Below, in pieces: positions 22,340-32,395 of a stretch of DNA of 64,000 nt; positions within the stretch are counted from its first letter, which is position 1, and every line of letters starts with the position of its first letter. Under the pieces are notes generated by a model, which did not search any database, was not told the origin of the DNA, and saw only the letters and a list, made by a program, of their open reading frames with translations. The DNA is from Prorocentrum cordatum (Eukaryota > Sar > Dinophyceae > Prorocentrales > Prorocentraceae). The DNA is taken from positions 62,001-126,000 of the forward strand of contig CAUYUJ010010458.1 in NCBI GenBank assembly GCA_963575745.1, written 5' to 3'. The translations under genes and the position numbers were made by a program.

Positions 22340-22790
22340 GATACCCATCCCAGCCAACGCAGCTAACGTATCGCCGTATTCATCAAGAGGATGTTGTGCG
22401 TGAGCATGTACATGTACAAAGAGTGTGGTATGACAACATATGAGCATATGGCACATTGAACGCAAGCAGCTAGACAAACCTCCCAATTCTGGTATATCCC
22501 ATTTGCCCTGCGCACCATGCATTACGACAACATTACCCATGTGAAATTGAAATAACACATCCCGAAACTGTGGCTGCATGGCCCAGGCCATGGCCCAAAT
22601 CAATGCGAGTGCCTCAGAGACCATGCTCAACTGCGTGGGCGATACAGAAAACCTGTCACGCTCAAACGCGCCAGCAAGACTCATCAAAAAATGCGAATCA
22701 CCATCACGAGAGACAACCATGGCACAAAAGGCCCATGCAGGAGGGATAGACGATGTACCCCCACTTCCATCAGTATACACTTCGATTCTG
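22340..22790 (-). pseudogene. RNase H domain of the LINE
   Basis: YTDGSGG at about 22755-22777 carries the first catalytic aspartate (codon at 22769-22771). MVSEALALIWAMAWAM carries the glutamate. The third position, where an FD..N-type motif is expected, reads FQFHMGNVV, so aspartate appears replaced by histidine (CAC for GAC). HAHAQHPLDEYGDTLAAL carries the last His/Asp cluster. RNase H in front of the endonuclease rather than after RT is unusual for LINEs in general, and I have seen it as typical of dinoflagellate elements. The frame runs on to VLTLQDSLKKN and is broken in an A-run near 22030. Confidence 0.75.
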
Positions 22791-23019
22791 GAAACATCTC
22801 TCAAATCCAAGCTCCACGAAGTAAGATCGTGGAAGAACTCAAGAGAGCAAGGTAAGAGGTAGGCCTGGAATGGTCGCCAGTCCTGACGATGCTGGAGACT
22901 CCATTGCTGCAGCAGACAGTCGGCTATGTACGGTGTAGGCACGAAGTCTGTCCTGACAGCGCCTGAAAAAAAATGATCATTCCGATCGTCAGGCAAGCCG
23001 ATCGGAGTGGGGGCAGATG

Positions 23020-24479
23020 CTACCCCTCCCGTGCCGCCCTGTCTCGAGCATCGCGAGTTGCCCGATCCAGCTCCTCGTCGCTGTCCTGTGGGCCGACTCT
23101 TGTCGATATCCCCAGGCGATCTCTGCTGCGATCCTGATTCTCGCGAGCATGGCCGCTCTCTGGGGACGCGGCAGTCCTCTGAGCCGTTGAGGCTCTCATT
23201 GATTGGCCCCGACGAGCAGCTCGATGATTCGGCACCGTCGCCGAGGCCGATGATGTCAACGATGTCCCATCCACATGGCCGATCTCCCCTGGAAAGTTCG
23301 GAACCTGCATCTGCGCCTGGCTTTGAAGCTGTTGCCCCACACCATACAGAGCATCTGGTGGAGGCACAAGACCAGTACCATGTGCCATGGCCATAACCAG
23401 AGCGTCGTGCTTGCCTTGTACTGTGGCCAACTGACTCTGATAGGCCGACACCGATGAAGCCAACGTAGCAATCTGTCTTTGCATAGCCGCCATGTCTGGA
23501 AACAATCCTGGTGGCACTTGTTGGGCAATCACAGGTTGCCGACAATGTTGGCCACCTCCCTGCACATCTTCTTGATCGTGATGCTGTGTAGGTTGAACCC
23601 CCACACGTAGATGAACTCTTGGAGGCTCTCCATCTGCATCGTGCTGGATACCTTCTTCCTCGCCCATGTCCGCTCCAGTTGGCGCGTCTGCTAGGATCTC
23701 GTCCATAGCCACTTGGTGACGCTGGACCCACTCCGACGCAAATGCAAATTGAGCTTCCAACTTTATGAGCCTCTCCTTCGCATCGTCGATTTTCTTGCTG
23801 ACTTGTTCTTGCCTCTGCACAGCACGCTTCAAGGTCTCCTCCTGCCTGGCACGCTGCTGTTTGTAGGGCCTGCATAGATGAATGGCCGTTAGCACTGCAG
23901 CATACCATGACCTTTCTTCGTGAGCCATCTCTCCAGATCGCTCTCGCAAACGGATGGTGCCAGCCAAGATCCCCAGCTGATTCCTGCAATCTGAAATGTA
24001 CTCTTTGCGATCGGCCTCCGTGGCATCTTGATGCAACTCGCCAGGGAAGTGGTCGTGCATCCTGGCCTCTGAAGGCAATGCTGGGATAATACCCAGGCTT
24101 TTGAAGTGATTGTTTGTGATACCCTCGTGCTCGGATTCTGCCTCGTCTGCAAACGTGACCGACGGAGACCTCGTTCGAGCACGAGAATTTCTCCTGACAT
24201 GATGTCGACGAGAAGCTCGACCCGCATCCTCCCCCTGAGCAGACTCTCTCGGCGGCTGTCTCAAAATGGGCTGCAGAGGCTGCGGAGGAGGCGGAACTCG
24301 GTCGAAACGGGCAGGCGAATCTCCAGCACTCGTCGCACCTTTGCTGCGAGCCTTTCCTCCTTTGAGTCGACCATGTCGAGCCCTTGCGCTGGCTCCAATC
24401 TCCTGCCTCACCGTATCGCACGATCGACAAGTGAGTTGGAGACTCCACAAGCAATGCAAAGCCAGGGCAACTCTGACAT
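23020..24479 (-). pseudogene. LINE N-terminal region: zinc ribbon and coiled coil
   Basis: The ATG at 24479 opens MSELPWLCIACGVSN. A +/-1 shift near 24440 then moves the sense frame to LTCRSCDTVRQE, so a CxxC...CxxC zinc ribbon is split across two frames. A basic, proline-rich linker (PPPPQPLQPILRQPPRES, RRHHVRRNSRARTRS) follows. A probable coiled coil comes next (QRARQEETLKRAVQRQEQV through KKIDDAKERLIKLEAQF, about 23722-23856), then a Gln-rich segment. This corresponds to the nucleic-acid-binding, gag-like front of such elements. The frame stops at 23020, just where RNase H sense resumes in another frame. Confidence 0.7.
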
Positions 24480-24799
24480 ATTGAACGAATGATGACGTTG
24501 CAGCCGCTGTCGAGCGAGAAATACGTCTCGTGATAACAGGCGAACTAACAATCTGTCCGTAGCTCTCTTCTCTCGCTGTCTTCGATGCCAAGCTGGTTCT
24601 CGGCGAGCACTTGTCGCCGTTGTACCAGCCGCGGCCAGCCGTCGTATCGGACCAGCGCGCTGGCTCTGGGCAGCTATCAACTGAAATGGGACGGTGAATT
24701 TTGCCGGGGGGGCGGGAGAACGCCCCGCCTCGTCGCCACGCAGGCGGACCCAGACGGGAATTGCGTGGCGCCTGCCTGGCAAAGCTGCCCGGAGCCTAT

Positions 24800-24890
24800 A
24801 AGGGGGAGGAGGCGGAGGAGGAAGAGGAGTCGGAAGAAGAGGAATTGGATGAGGGTAAGGAGGAGGAGGATAAACATGAGGATGAGGATG
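24800..24890 (+). repeat. GGA/GAA microsatellite
   Basis: GGAGGAGGCGGAGGAGGAAGAGG-type purine tract upstream of the LINE's 5' end. It has no coding value beyond Glu-rich shadow frames. Confidence 0.7.
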
Positions 24891-25019
24891 CTGTTCCCAA
24901 TTGAAACCCTCCGGACAGATTCGGGGCCCGAAGAGACTTGAAGAGGGGCTGAAGTGTCAGCAAGGGGTTCAAAGAGTGCCTCGAGAGGGCCTACGACTTG
25001 TTGTGAAAGCTTCCCCAAC

Positions 25020-26110
25020 AGTAGTATACGAAGGGCTAGGGGGGCCTCTTGGAACCCTCTTGGGGCCCCCTCGTGGGGCCCTCGTGGGGCACTCAGGCGT
25101 CTTGGAGTCCTCTCCTCTCCCAGCTGTTGTAGAGTCCCGAAGGGGCCCAAGAGGGCCCCAGAGCGCACGAAGAGAGGCCAAAAGGGCCCAAAGAGGACCC
25201 CAAGAGGGCATTCGAAACAATTCCAAGAGGGCATCGTACCAAAGAGGACCCCAAAGAGGACCCAAGGAGGGCATCATACCAAAGGCTTTTGGTATGGCAC
25301 TATTGGGGTACATCTGGGAACCATTTCAAAGGTGTGTCGGGTCCCTTCTCGGGCCCTCCTGGAGTTTTCTGGGTTTGAATCCATCTGTATTTATGCAGGG
25401 TCCCAAAAGGCGCCTCAGGAGCACCAAGATGTCCCGAGAGGGTTTTCAGAGAGTTTCCAAAACAGCACCCGACGCTACGGCTCCAGGTATGATGCTGCTT
25501 GGGTTTTTGTCGGAATACTTTTGAAGCCTTCTCGGGGCGGGATCCCGAGAGGCTTCAAGAGGGGCTGCGGGGTGGCCCAGATGCTGCAAGAGCATCCGAA
25601 CAGGACATCACAAGGGCTTCCGAAACAGCCCCCTACAGAATCATACCAAAGGCCATTGGTATGATATTATTGGGGGGCTTCTTGGGACCTTCCTGAAGCT
25701 CTGTCGGGCCCTTGTTGGGGCTCTCCTGGCGGATTCTTGAAGCCTTCTCCGTGGTTTTTGAGTGGCCGAAGAGGCTCGATGAGGGGCCCCAACAGGCTCC
25801 GAGAGGATCCAGGAGGGCCGCACAGACCCTCACGAGGAATTACGAAACATGGCCACAAAAGTATCATACCAAAGACCCTGGGTACGATACTGTAGGGGGG
25901 CCTTCTTGGAACCCTCTTGGAGCCCCCTCGGGGCCCTCGTGGGGCACTCTTGGAAGTTTCTTGGAGCTCGCTTTGGGCTCTCTCAGGGTCGCCAGCGGCT
26001 CTGAGAAGGGCTCCCCAGCGCACGAACAGGGTCCAAAAAGGCCCCAAGAGGGCCGCGAAGCAGCCCCCCCCACAGTATCATACCAAAGGCCCGAGGCGCT
26101 ATACCGGGAG
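25020..26110. repeat. G-tract/C-tract repeat array with ATCATACCAA hairpins
   Basis: CTTGGGG- and CCCAAGAGG-type repeats alternate in orientation and are punctuated by related inverted repeats. CATACCAAA/TTTGGTATG is at about 25276-25297. Perfect ATCATACCAA/TTGGTATGAT arms lie at about 25639-25664. AGTATCATACC/GGGTACGATACT, with one mismatch, is at about 25859-25891. A degraded copy is near 26068. Each is followed by an ATTGGGG- or GTAGGGG-like G tract. No coding domain is recognised. Confidence 0.65.
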
Positions 26111-26340
26111 GCCCAGGTCGCGCCTTCGTCATCGTCGTCGTCGTTGTTTTCGTTGTAGTCATCGTCGTCGTCTTCGTCTTCGTGTCTTCGCCCTCTTCCT
26201 TCCTTCCTTCCTTGTCATTCCTTCTCCCTCTGTTTCCTCCTCCCTTATCCTCTACCATTCACCTCCGCCCTTGTCGTCCTCCTGTTATCCCCTCCCCAAG
26301 CCTGCTCCCTCCTACCTCCTCCGCCTTGGATTACTTAGGG
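26110..26340. repeat. CGT/TCC pyrimidine-rich microsatellite region
   Basis: TCGTCGTCGT runs at 26128-26185 pass into TCCTTCC and CCTCC tracts up to 26335. No gene is seen. Confidence 0.6.
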
Positions 26341-26590
26341 GATCGTTTGGGAGCATCTACGAAACACCTCAGTAAGTGGAAGCGTTTGGGGTCATCTACA
26401 GAGGGCCTCTCCGTGAAAGCTGCAAATCGATGAGCTTTTGGGGTCATCTACAGAGGGCCCCTCTGTAAACGGGAACGTTTGAGGGCATCTACAGAGGGCC
26501 CTACTGCAAAAGCTGCAAATCGAGAAGTTTTTTAGGTTGGGGCATCTACAGAGGGCCCCTTTGTTAAAGCTGCAAATCGAAAATTCTCTG
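26340..26590 (+). repeat. ~60-75-bp tandem repeat with ACAGAGGG hairpin
   Basis: Four to five imperfect units share GGGGTCATCTACAGAGGGCC and GTNAAAGCTGCAAATCGA. The unit at about 26449-26465 contains a near-palindrome (ACAGAGG / CCTCTGT around GCC). The array lies about 320 bp upstream of the LON-domain reading frame. Confidence 0.7.
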
Positions 26591-26913
26591 GATTGCGTCT
26601 CCCCCCCCCACTCCCCCTACCCTGGCAGAGCCACCCCGGCAACCACCCCCTCAGTCAGAGCCGAAGCTCTGATTTTTTTAACCTCACACGCCGGATCGGC
26701 GGATTCTAGGCCACTGCCCGAGGCAGGGTAGATAGCACGCGATTTTTCCGTGATGGGCCATTCAGTCGGCCGTGAGACCTTGAATTCTTTACTGGGCGAC
26801 TCTGAATGTCGCGCCTGCTCCATGTATTCTGTGTGCTCGAAACTGGCGGCGGGCCGTGATCAAGGAGTGGAACCGCTGCAAGGTTGGTAGCCTGTGTGTC
26901 GCTAGCAGGGTAC
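26590..26913. other. Unassigned region upstream of the LON-domain gene
   Basis: Mixed-composition sequence with T7 and T5 runs (26673, 26743). No classic TATA box, which is expected since dinoflagellate promoters rarely show one. A hairpin-like AGAGCCGAAGCTCT lies at 26660. Any 5' UTR or trans-splice acceptor of the following gene should fall here, but I cannot fix it. Confidence 0.35.
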
Positions 26914-28110
26914 ATGATTACCTCCCTCCTCCATCCGCACCTATCCCTCCTCCTGGTGCTCGTCCTCCTGCTAACTGCGACGCCCATGCTATGCACTTCG
27001 CAAAGGTGCGTCGGAGAGGCAACAGCCCAGATTCGCGAGCATCAGAGACCCCCGTCCAGGAACAGCGGGAGGAAGGACGGCTCAAGGAGGGGTCCGCGCC
27101 GCGTGCCGCTGGCGCGCCCCACCCTCCAGCCAAACGGTGGGAGCGTTGGCATGGCCGCCGCGCTCGGACAGCCACGCGACCCCGTGCCCGCATCGCGCTC
27201 GGAGCCGCTTGGCGTGTGGTCGGCGGTCGGCCCTGCCGCTGGCGCGCGACTGGCGGGGCCCACGCAGCAGAGCGGCACCCTTGGCGTCCTCGTGGGCGCC
27301 GCCTGCGCTGGCACGGCCCGCAGGCCGCACCGCGCAGGTGCCGGAGCAAGGCGCCTGCGGCTGCGCGCTCGAGCAGGCCCCAGCGGCGGCGCACGCGCGG
27401 GCACCGGCCTGCCGCCGTCGCCCCTCGAGCGCTGGCGGGCGGAAGAGGGCCGGCAGCCAGGGGCCGTAGGCGCCGACAACTACCACGGGACGGGCGTACT
27501 CTTGCAGACGCTGCCCGTGCGGTCCTTGCCAGTGCTCGGGCTGCGCTCCGAGGAGGCTTGCAGCGTCGGCCAGAGACGGACAGCCCGCTTGGTGTACAAC
27601 GCCAGCGGGGGCATGAGCCCCATCGCCGCGATCGAACACGCTCGCGCTCAGCATGGAGGTTTGCTCTGCTGCGTCGCAGGCGCGGACCACGGGCTGAGCT
27701 TCCCACGTGGCGGGGTCGTTGCCCGGGTACACGGCGTCGCCCGCGCTGGGGACCATGAGGTGCTCTTTGATGTGGAGGCGGTGGCGAGCATCCACCTGGT
27801 CTCGATCCAATCCTCCCGCGTCGCCCGGGGCTTCTCCGTGGCAGACGTGCAGGAGGTCCCGGAGGTGGGGCCCCTGGAGCAAGCGATCAGCGCGCAGGCT
27901 CTGGAGGCGCTTGTGGCAGAGGCCAGCGAGCTCTACGCGCAGTGCCGCCGCTTGCAGGAGGCCGGCGGCGCCCCAGACCTGGGCGATTTCTGCACCAGGA
28001 CTCTGACAGACAGGACGGACCAGGTGCTCTCCGCGCTGGAGGGCGTGCGCATCCTGCGGCACGACGGAAGGTACGACGAGGAGAATCGGACGTTGCGGTG
28101 CCCAGGACTC
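26914..28110 (+). CDS. Probable LON-substrate-binding-domain protein with signal peptide, first exon (3' partial)
   Basis: The frame opens at ATG 26914 (upstream codons lack ATG). Residues 1-28 (MITSLLHPHLSLLLVLVLLL...) form a clear hydrophobic signal sequence. An Arg/Ser/Ala/Gly-rich stretch of about 160 residues follows, typical of a bipartite plastid leader or a disordered linker. From about residue 200 the sequence becomes ordered: TLPVRSLPVLGL, SPIAAIEHARAQHGGLLCCV, FPRGGVVARVHGVARAGDHE, VLFDVEAVASIHLV, RGFSVADVQEVPE. This resembles the N-terminal substrate-binding domain of Lon proteases as also found in stand-alone LON-domain proteins. A helical segment (LEALVAEASELYAQCRRLQE) ends the exon. 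Sense fades near 28110, where repeats start, so an intron is likely. No AAA+ or protease domain is present in the window. Confidence 0.5.
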
Positions 28111-28660
28111 ACGAAAGTGGGGAGACAGGGGCAGGGGGACAGGAGGAGGGTTTTGTCCTGGGTGTTTCTCTCAGCTCCTCCAGGGGTCCCTGGAGGTCTC
28201 CAGAGGCTTTCTGGAGGTCCACAGAAGAGGTCCCCAGATGCTTCCAGAGGTCCCCAGATGTTTCGAGAAGATTCGAATAAAAATCGGCCGATCGCCCTCC
28301 TGGAGGAGCGGGAGGAGGGAATGCGCGAGGCAGAGCAGAAAGCGGCGGAGAAGGAAGAGAAAGACCCAGAGAGAGGAGACGCAAGAGGGCCCGCAAGGGG
28401 GAGCTGGTCGAAGGTTCTGTTTTGCCAGGCGGCCGCCGCTCGACGTTCAAAGCCATCCTTGTTACGGAGAGACACGGGAGGAGGGCGGAGCACGAGGTTT
28501 GAGCGGGAACCCTTGTGGCTTAGCCAAGAGCGTCGCGGACACCCAGGAGCAGCAGCAGCAGCAGCAAGACGACGACCACGACCACGACCACGACGAAGGA
28601 CGACGACCACCCCCACCACCACAACAATACGTAATCATAGTAATACTGTTCGCTATCATC
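28110..28660. other. Likely intronic or intergenic: GGTCC-type repeats and CAG/GAC microsatellites
   Basis: About 28160-28280 is a degenerate 15-18-bp repeat (GGAGGTCTCCAGAGG, GAGGTCCCCAGATG). AGCAGCAGCAGCAGC and ACCACGACCACGACC runs lie at 28548-28620. No gene is recognised. Confidence 0.5.
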
Positions 28661-29645
28661 TGATCGCGTGTCACTCAACATGTTTATCCCAAACCCTCCA
28701 TACCACCCTCTTCTTGTTCGATCGTACCCCGCTTGGGGGTCTTTATTCCCCAATCAGAGCTTGCCTCTGTAGGGGTTCTGGCGGATGCATATGGTTAGGT
28801 GAGGCTTGGCGCCGATTTCGGCAGCACGCCCGGGTGCCCGGGAGATTGGTAGCCGTATGCCCCTTATTGCCCTATAGCCCTATAGTTTCATATATAGCTT
28901 TATAGCCCTAAAGCCCTAGAGCGCCCTACAGCATAGCCCTATAGCCTTATAGCCCTATAGACCTATAGCCCTATAGCCTCAAAGCCCTATAGCCTCAAAG
29001 CCCTATAGCCTCAAAGCCCTATAGGCCTATAGCCATATAGGCCTGTAGCCCTATAGCCATATAGCCCTATAGCCTCATAGCCATATAGCCGTATAGCCCT
29101 ATAGTTTGATAGCCCCGTAGCCTTATAGCCCTATAGCTATATATGCCTATAGCCCTTTAGCCCCATAGCCCTATAGCCCTAAAAATATTATGAACCCAAC
29201 TACATGGGATGGAAGGGAGCAAGAAAGGGAGGGAGGGAGAAGGATGCAGCACGAGAGAGATTAGCAGGAGGGGTGTTAGGAGCAGGAAGACAAGCGGCAG
29301 AACCAGGCGGGCGGGTCAGACGGGCGGACCCTGACGGGCGGTTCGGGCGGGCGGACCCAGACGGTTGGGTCCAGCAGGCGGGTCGCTAAAGCATCAGTGT
29401 TGCATGGATCGCGAAAATGTCTCGAGCGATAGCGCGATCCCCAAGTAAGTAGTAAGGAAATCCAAAGCGAGAGCATGATGAATAGTGCTGAGGCGCGGTC
29501 TCTTAGCAAATTGTGATGAAAGCCCACGCGAGATTGCAAAATGTGAGGAAGGCCCGAGCGAGAGCGCAATCTTGAAAAGAAACAAAACATATCAGGAAGT
29601 AAAGAAGTATCAGGCGGGAGCCGCTGTTGTTGTGAACAGGGGCCA
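28660..29645 (+). repeat. Dispersed repeat copy A, split by an 8-bp minisatellite
   Basis: The left part (28668-28760) contains CGTGTCACTCAACATGTTTA, CCCAAACCCTCCATACC and TTGTTCGATCGTACCCC. The right part (29195-29645) contains ATGGAAGGGAGCAAG, GCAGCACGAGAGAGATTAGC, CGGGTCAGACGGGCGG, internal GATAGCGCGAT units and GGCGGGAGCCGCTGTTGTTG. Copies B (30350-30875) and C (33110-33700, inverted) match both parts in the same order. The GCCCTATA minisatellite lies where B and C have only a few bases. The element has no coding capacity and is MITE- or SINE-like in size, but I found no termini or duplication. Confidence 0.6.
28857..29187. repeat. 8-bp minisatellite (GCCCTATA)n
   Basis: About 40 tandem octamers. 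The main form is GCCCTATA, with interspersed GCCTCAAA, GCCATATA, GCCTTATA, GGCCTATA and a few GCCCTAAA. Because GCCCTAAA contains the plant-type telomere heptamer complement, a telomere-derived origin was considered, but the period is strictly eight and the consensus differs. Confidence 0.85.
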
Positions 29646-29734
29646 GTAACACAATCTGAGGATTACAATTTTCCTTTGATAAAGGAAGGTTGCGAGCCCC
29701 AGGAACCCCGCGCCGACCATTTTATTTTTCGCGC

Positions 29735-30330
29735 CGCAGCTCTCCCATCTCCCCTTCTCCCACACAGGCCTCCTCCACCGCCCGCTGTCCTCCCGCAGCC
29801 CAGCGCCCCTCCGCCTCGATTTTGTTCCGCGTCGCAGCCCGCCCACCTCCCCCGCGGGCCCCCCGCCACCGCCCGCTGTCCCCGCTGTCTGCCAACAGCC
29901 CAGTACCCCCTCCGCCTCGACCATGTGATATTTTTCCGCGTCGCATCCACACTCCCCCCCCGTTTCCCCTTCCGCGGGCCACCGCCACCAACGACGCCGC
30001 ATGCCACCGCCCGGACACCCTGTCCCCACTGAAGCCCCCGCCCCCCTGTCCCCACTGTCACCCCTCCGCCCCGGCCCTTTTTTATAATTTCGCGTCGCAG
30101 CCCCCACTCCCCACGCCCCTCCCTTCGGCAGGCCACCGCTCCCACCCCGCATACCCACTGTACGCCACCGCCCCCACCCCCCCGTCCCCAACCGTCACCC
30201 CCCGCAGGCCACCGCCCCCGTTCCCGCCCACTGTCCTCCAGCAGCCCAGTGCCCCCTCCGCCCCAACCCCTTTACTGTCTCGTCGCAGCCCCCCCTCTCG
30301 AAGGCGCGGTGGCGGATTCTTTAGGAATGA
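29735..30330. repeat. C-rich ~110-125-bp tandem repeats
   Basis: Five or so degenerate units share CACCGCCCGCTGTCC, CAGCCCAGTGCCCCCTCCGCC and TTTTTTCCGCGTCGCAGCC-like blocks. Between the blocks the sequence is proline-codon-like C/CCG runs. No gene is recognised on either strand. Confidence 0.6.
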
Positions 30331-30349
30331 GAACTCGGCAACAACAATC

Positions 30350-30875
30350 ATGTGGTTATTGTTCGCATCTGCGCGCGTGTCATTCAGCATGTACATCCCA
30401 AACCCTCAATACCCGCCCTCTTCGTCTTCGATCGTACCCCCATTGGGGGGGGGGATATCTCCTTTGCTTGCCAAGCGTATTTGGCGCAGCCCTTGAAGCA
30501 GCGGAAGAAAGGACGGATAGATGGAAGGGACAAGGGGGCGGGAAAAGGATGGAGCACGAGAGAGAGTAGCAGGAGGGGGGCGAGGAGCAGAAAACACGTG
30601 GCAGCACCAGACGGTTGGTCGGGCAGGTAGACCCTAACAGGCGGGTCGGGAAGGCGGGCCAAGGCGGCTGGGTCGAGCAGGCGGGCTGCTGAAGCGTGCG
30701 TCCTGCATGAATCGCGAGGAAGTCTCGAGCGATAGCGCGATTCCCAAGTGTATCGTCGGAAAGACCAAAGCGAGGGCGTGATTCCTGAGTGTCGAGGAAA
30801 TCCCGCGGGATAGCGCGGTTTAAAATAAACTGTGAGGAAACATCAGGCGGGAGCAGCTGTTGTTGTGAACCGGGG
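30350..30875 (+). repeat. Dispersed repeat copy B
   Basis: Begins near GCGCGCGTGTCATTCAGCAT and CCCAAACCCTCAATACC. It continues through TCTTCGATCGTACCCCC, GGATGGAGCACGAGAGAG, CGGGTCGGGAAGGCGGGCC and ~40-bp internal units (GAGGAAGTCTCGAGCGATAG, GAGGAAATCCCGCGGGATAG). It ends at GGCGGGAGCAGCTGTTGTTG. Intact relative to copy A because it lacks the minisatellite. Confidence 0.65.
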
Positions 30876-30879
30876 GCCA

Positions 30880-31350
30880 AAGGCACAATCTGACGCTCAA
30901 GATTTTCTCTCGTAGAAAAAAGCGCGCGCCATGGGAGGAGCACTTCATTTGAAAACACATCATGGGTACCGGGGGGATCAAAAAATGATTGTTCTTTAGA
31001 CATGAGATGGCAACCACAACCATAATCCCACCCTCATGCGCTATGCCTTTACATGCCACATGCATCCATCATGATGCCACCCCCTCTTGGGAGAACGATA
31101 TGAAAAAGGCAGCCGAGACTCCCACACCCAACTATCCCGCCCAAGAAGGTTGAGCCAACACATCTCCCGAGGCACGTTCCCACTTTCAGCTCGCGCGACA
31201 CATAAAACATCAGTGCGATTCTGGGGATCGGTGAGGATTCGAAACACTAAGGGTTCGAATCCCAGGAGTCAAACAAAATATTAGAGCATGCGTAAAGCAC
31301 TAAGGATTTCAGTTCCAGTCGCAGGCCAATGTATATATATATATACCTAT
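30880..31350. other. Unassigned region with an 8-bp inverted repeat
   Basis: Lower-GC sequence with no recognised gene. GATTCGAA (31236-31243) and TTCGAATC (31254-31261) form a perfect inverted repeat with a 10-nt loop. The neighbouring GGGTTCGAATCCC looks like a tRNA T-arm but has no tRNA around it. A TA repeat follows at about 31332-31344. Confidence 0.45.
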
Positions 31351-31610
31351 ACGACCACCCTTCGGGTGATAAGGAGGTTCGGGGGGGGACCAACGTCTCA
31401 CTCGATCGGTCTCACTATCGATTTCAGCATCGACATCACTATCGGTCTCGCTCGATCGATCTCACTCGATCGATCTAACAATCGATCTCACTCGATCTAT
31501 CTCATTCAATCGATCTCACAATCGATCTCACAATCGATCACACAATCGATCTCACATTCGGTCTCAATATCGATCTCACTATCGATATCACAATCGTTAT
31601 CACAATCAAC
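31350..31610 (+). repeat. 12-bp minisatellite (AATCGATCTCAC)n with hairpin flank, copy 1
   Basis: A flank at 31350-31395 (GACCACCCTTCGGGTGAT, AAGGAGGTTCGGGGGG) precedes about 18 imperfect 12-bp units built on ATCGATCTCAC. The flank contains a CACCC/GGGTG hairpin around TTC. The same flank and the same repeat unit recur at 44421-45360, 13 kb away. Confidence 0.8.
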
Positions 31611-32395
31611 ATCATCATCATCATCAACATCATCAACATCAACATCATCACCAACATCGTCATCATCATGAGGGCACCGTCATAATCATCATCATAAACA
31701 TCATCATCAACGTCAGCATCATCATCGGGACAACAACATCATCATCACCATCATCATCTCATCATCAACATCATCATCGCCATCGGGACACAGTCATCGT
31801 CATCATCATCATCAGCAGCATCATCAGAATCGTCATCATAATCGGGGCACCATCATGATCACCATCGTTCTCATCATCAACATTATCATCGACATCGTCA
31901 TAATCCTCGGGACACCATCATCATCATGATCATCGCATCATCATCATCGACATCATCATCATCAACAACATCATCATCATTGGGGCATCATCATCATGCG
32001 CAACATCATGATCAACATCGTCATTATCATTATTATCATCATCGGGACACCATCAGCATCACCATCATCATCATCACCGTCAACATCATCATCAGCATCA
32101 TCATCGGGACACCATAATCATCAACATCATCATCAACATCATTATCGCCGCGACACCATTTCCAACAACATCATCATCACCAACATCATCGGAATCATCA
32201 TCATCATCGGGACACCATCATCGTCATCATCATGAACCTAATCATCATGAGCATCATCATCCTCATCATCGGGACACTATCATCACCATCGACACCATCA
32301 TCAACATCATCATCATCATCTTCATCGGGACACCATCATCATCATCTTATCATCATCATCATCATCACCATCATCATCTCATCATCATCATCCTT
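31600..32395 (+). repeat. ATC-rich microsatellite interrupted by GGGACACC
   Basis: CATCATCATC runs are interrupted every 50-110 bp by CGGGACACC or CGGGACAAC/CGGGACACA-like blocks. The 12-bp repeat on its left merges into it. It codes only for Ser/His/Ile shadow frames. Confidence 0.8.

Larger units (their letters stand above)
16495..24600 (-). mobile_element. Degenerate full-length dinoflagellate-type LINE with RNase H, APE endonuclease, RT and methyltransferase-like domain
   Basis: One minus-strand element of about 8 kb, read from an ATG at 24479 to a stop at 16492-16494. Domains in order are a zinc ribbon and coiled-coil N-terminus (23020-24479), RNase H (22340-22790), APE/EEP endonuclease (20905-22032), reverse transcriptase (18442-20910), zinc finger (18252-18440), cytosine-methyltransferase-like domain (17040-17830) and a basic C-terminus (16495-17000). 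I see at least nine frame changes between adjacent domains, near 24440, 23025, 22030, 20920, 20320, 19262, 18460, 17583, 17290 and 17000. One interrupts PPM/PPC in the methyltransferase motif. The RT catalytic pair and one RNase H aspartate also appear substituted. No target-site duplication or poly(A) was identified. Some indels could be assembly errors, but the lost catalytic residues argue the copy is dead. Confidence 0.88.

Noticed and set aside
28857-29187. Telomeric repeat array
   Set aside because: A few units contain CCCTAAA, but the array has an 8-bp period with consensus GCCCTATA and is internal.
31236-31268. tRNA T-arm (GGGTTCGAATCCC)
   Set aside because: No acceptor, D-arm or anticodon arm can be drawn around it; the string is part of an inverted repeat with GATTCGAA.
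31395-31600. CRISPR-like array
   Set aside because: Units are contiguous 12-mers without spacers, in an evidently eukaryotic context.
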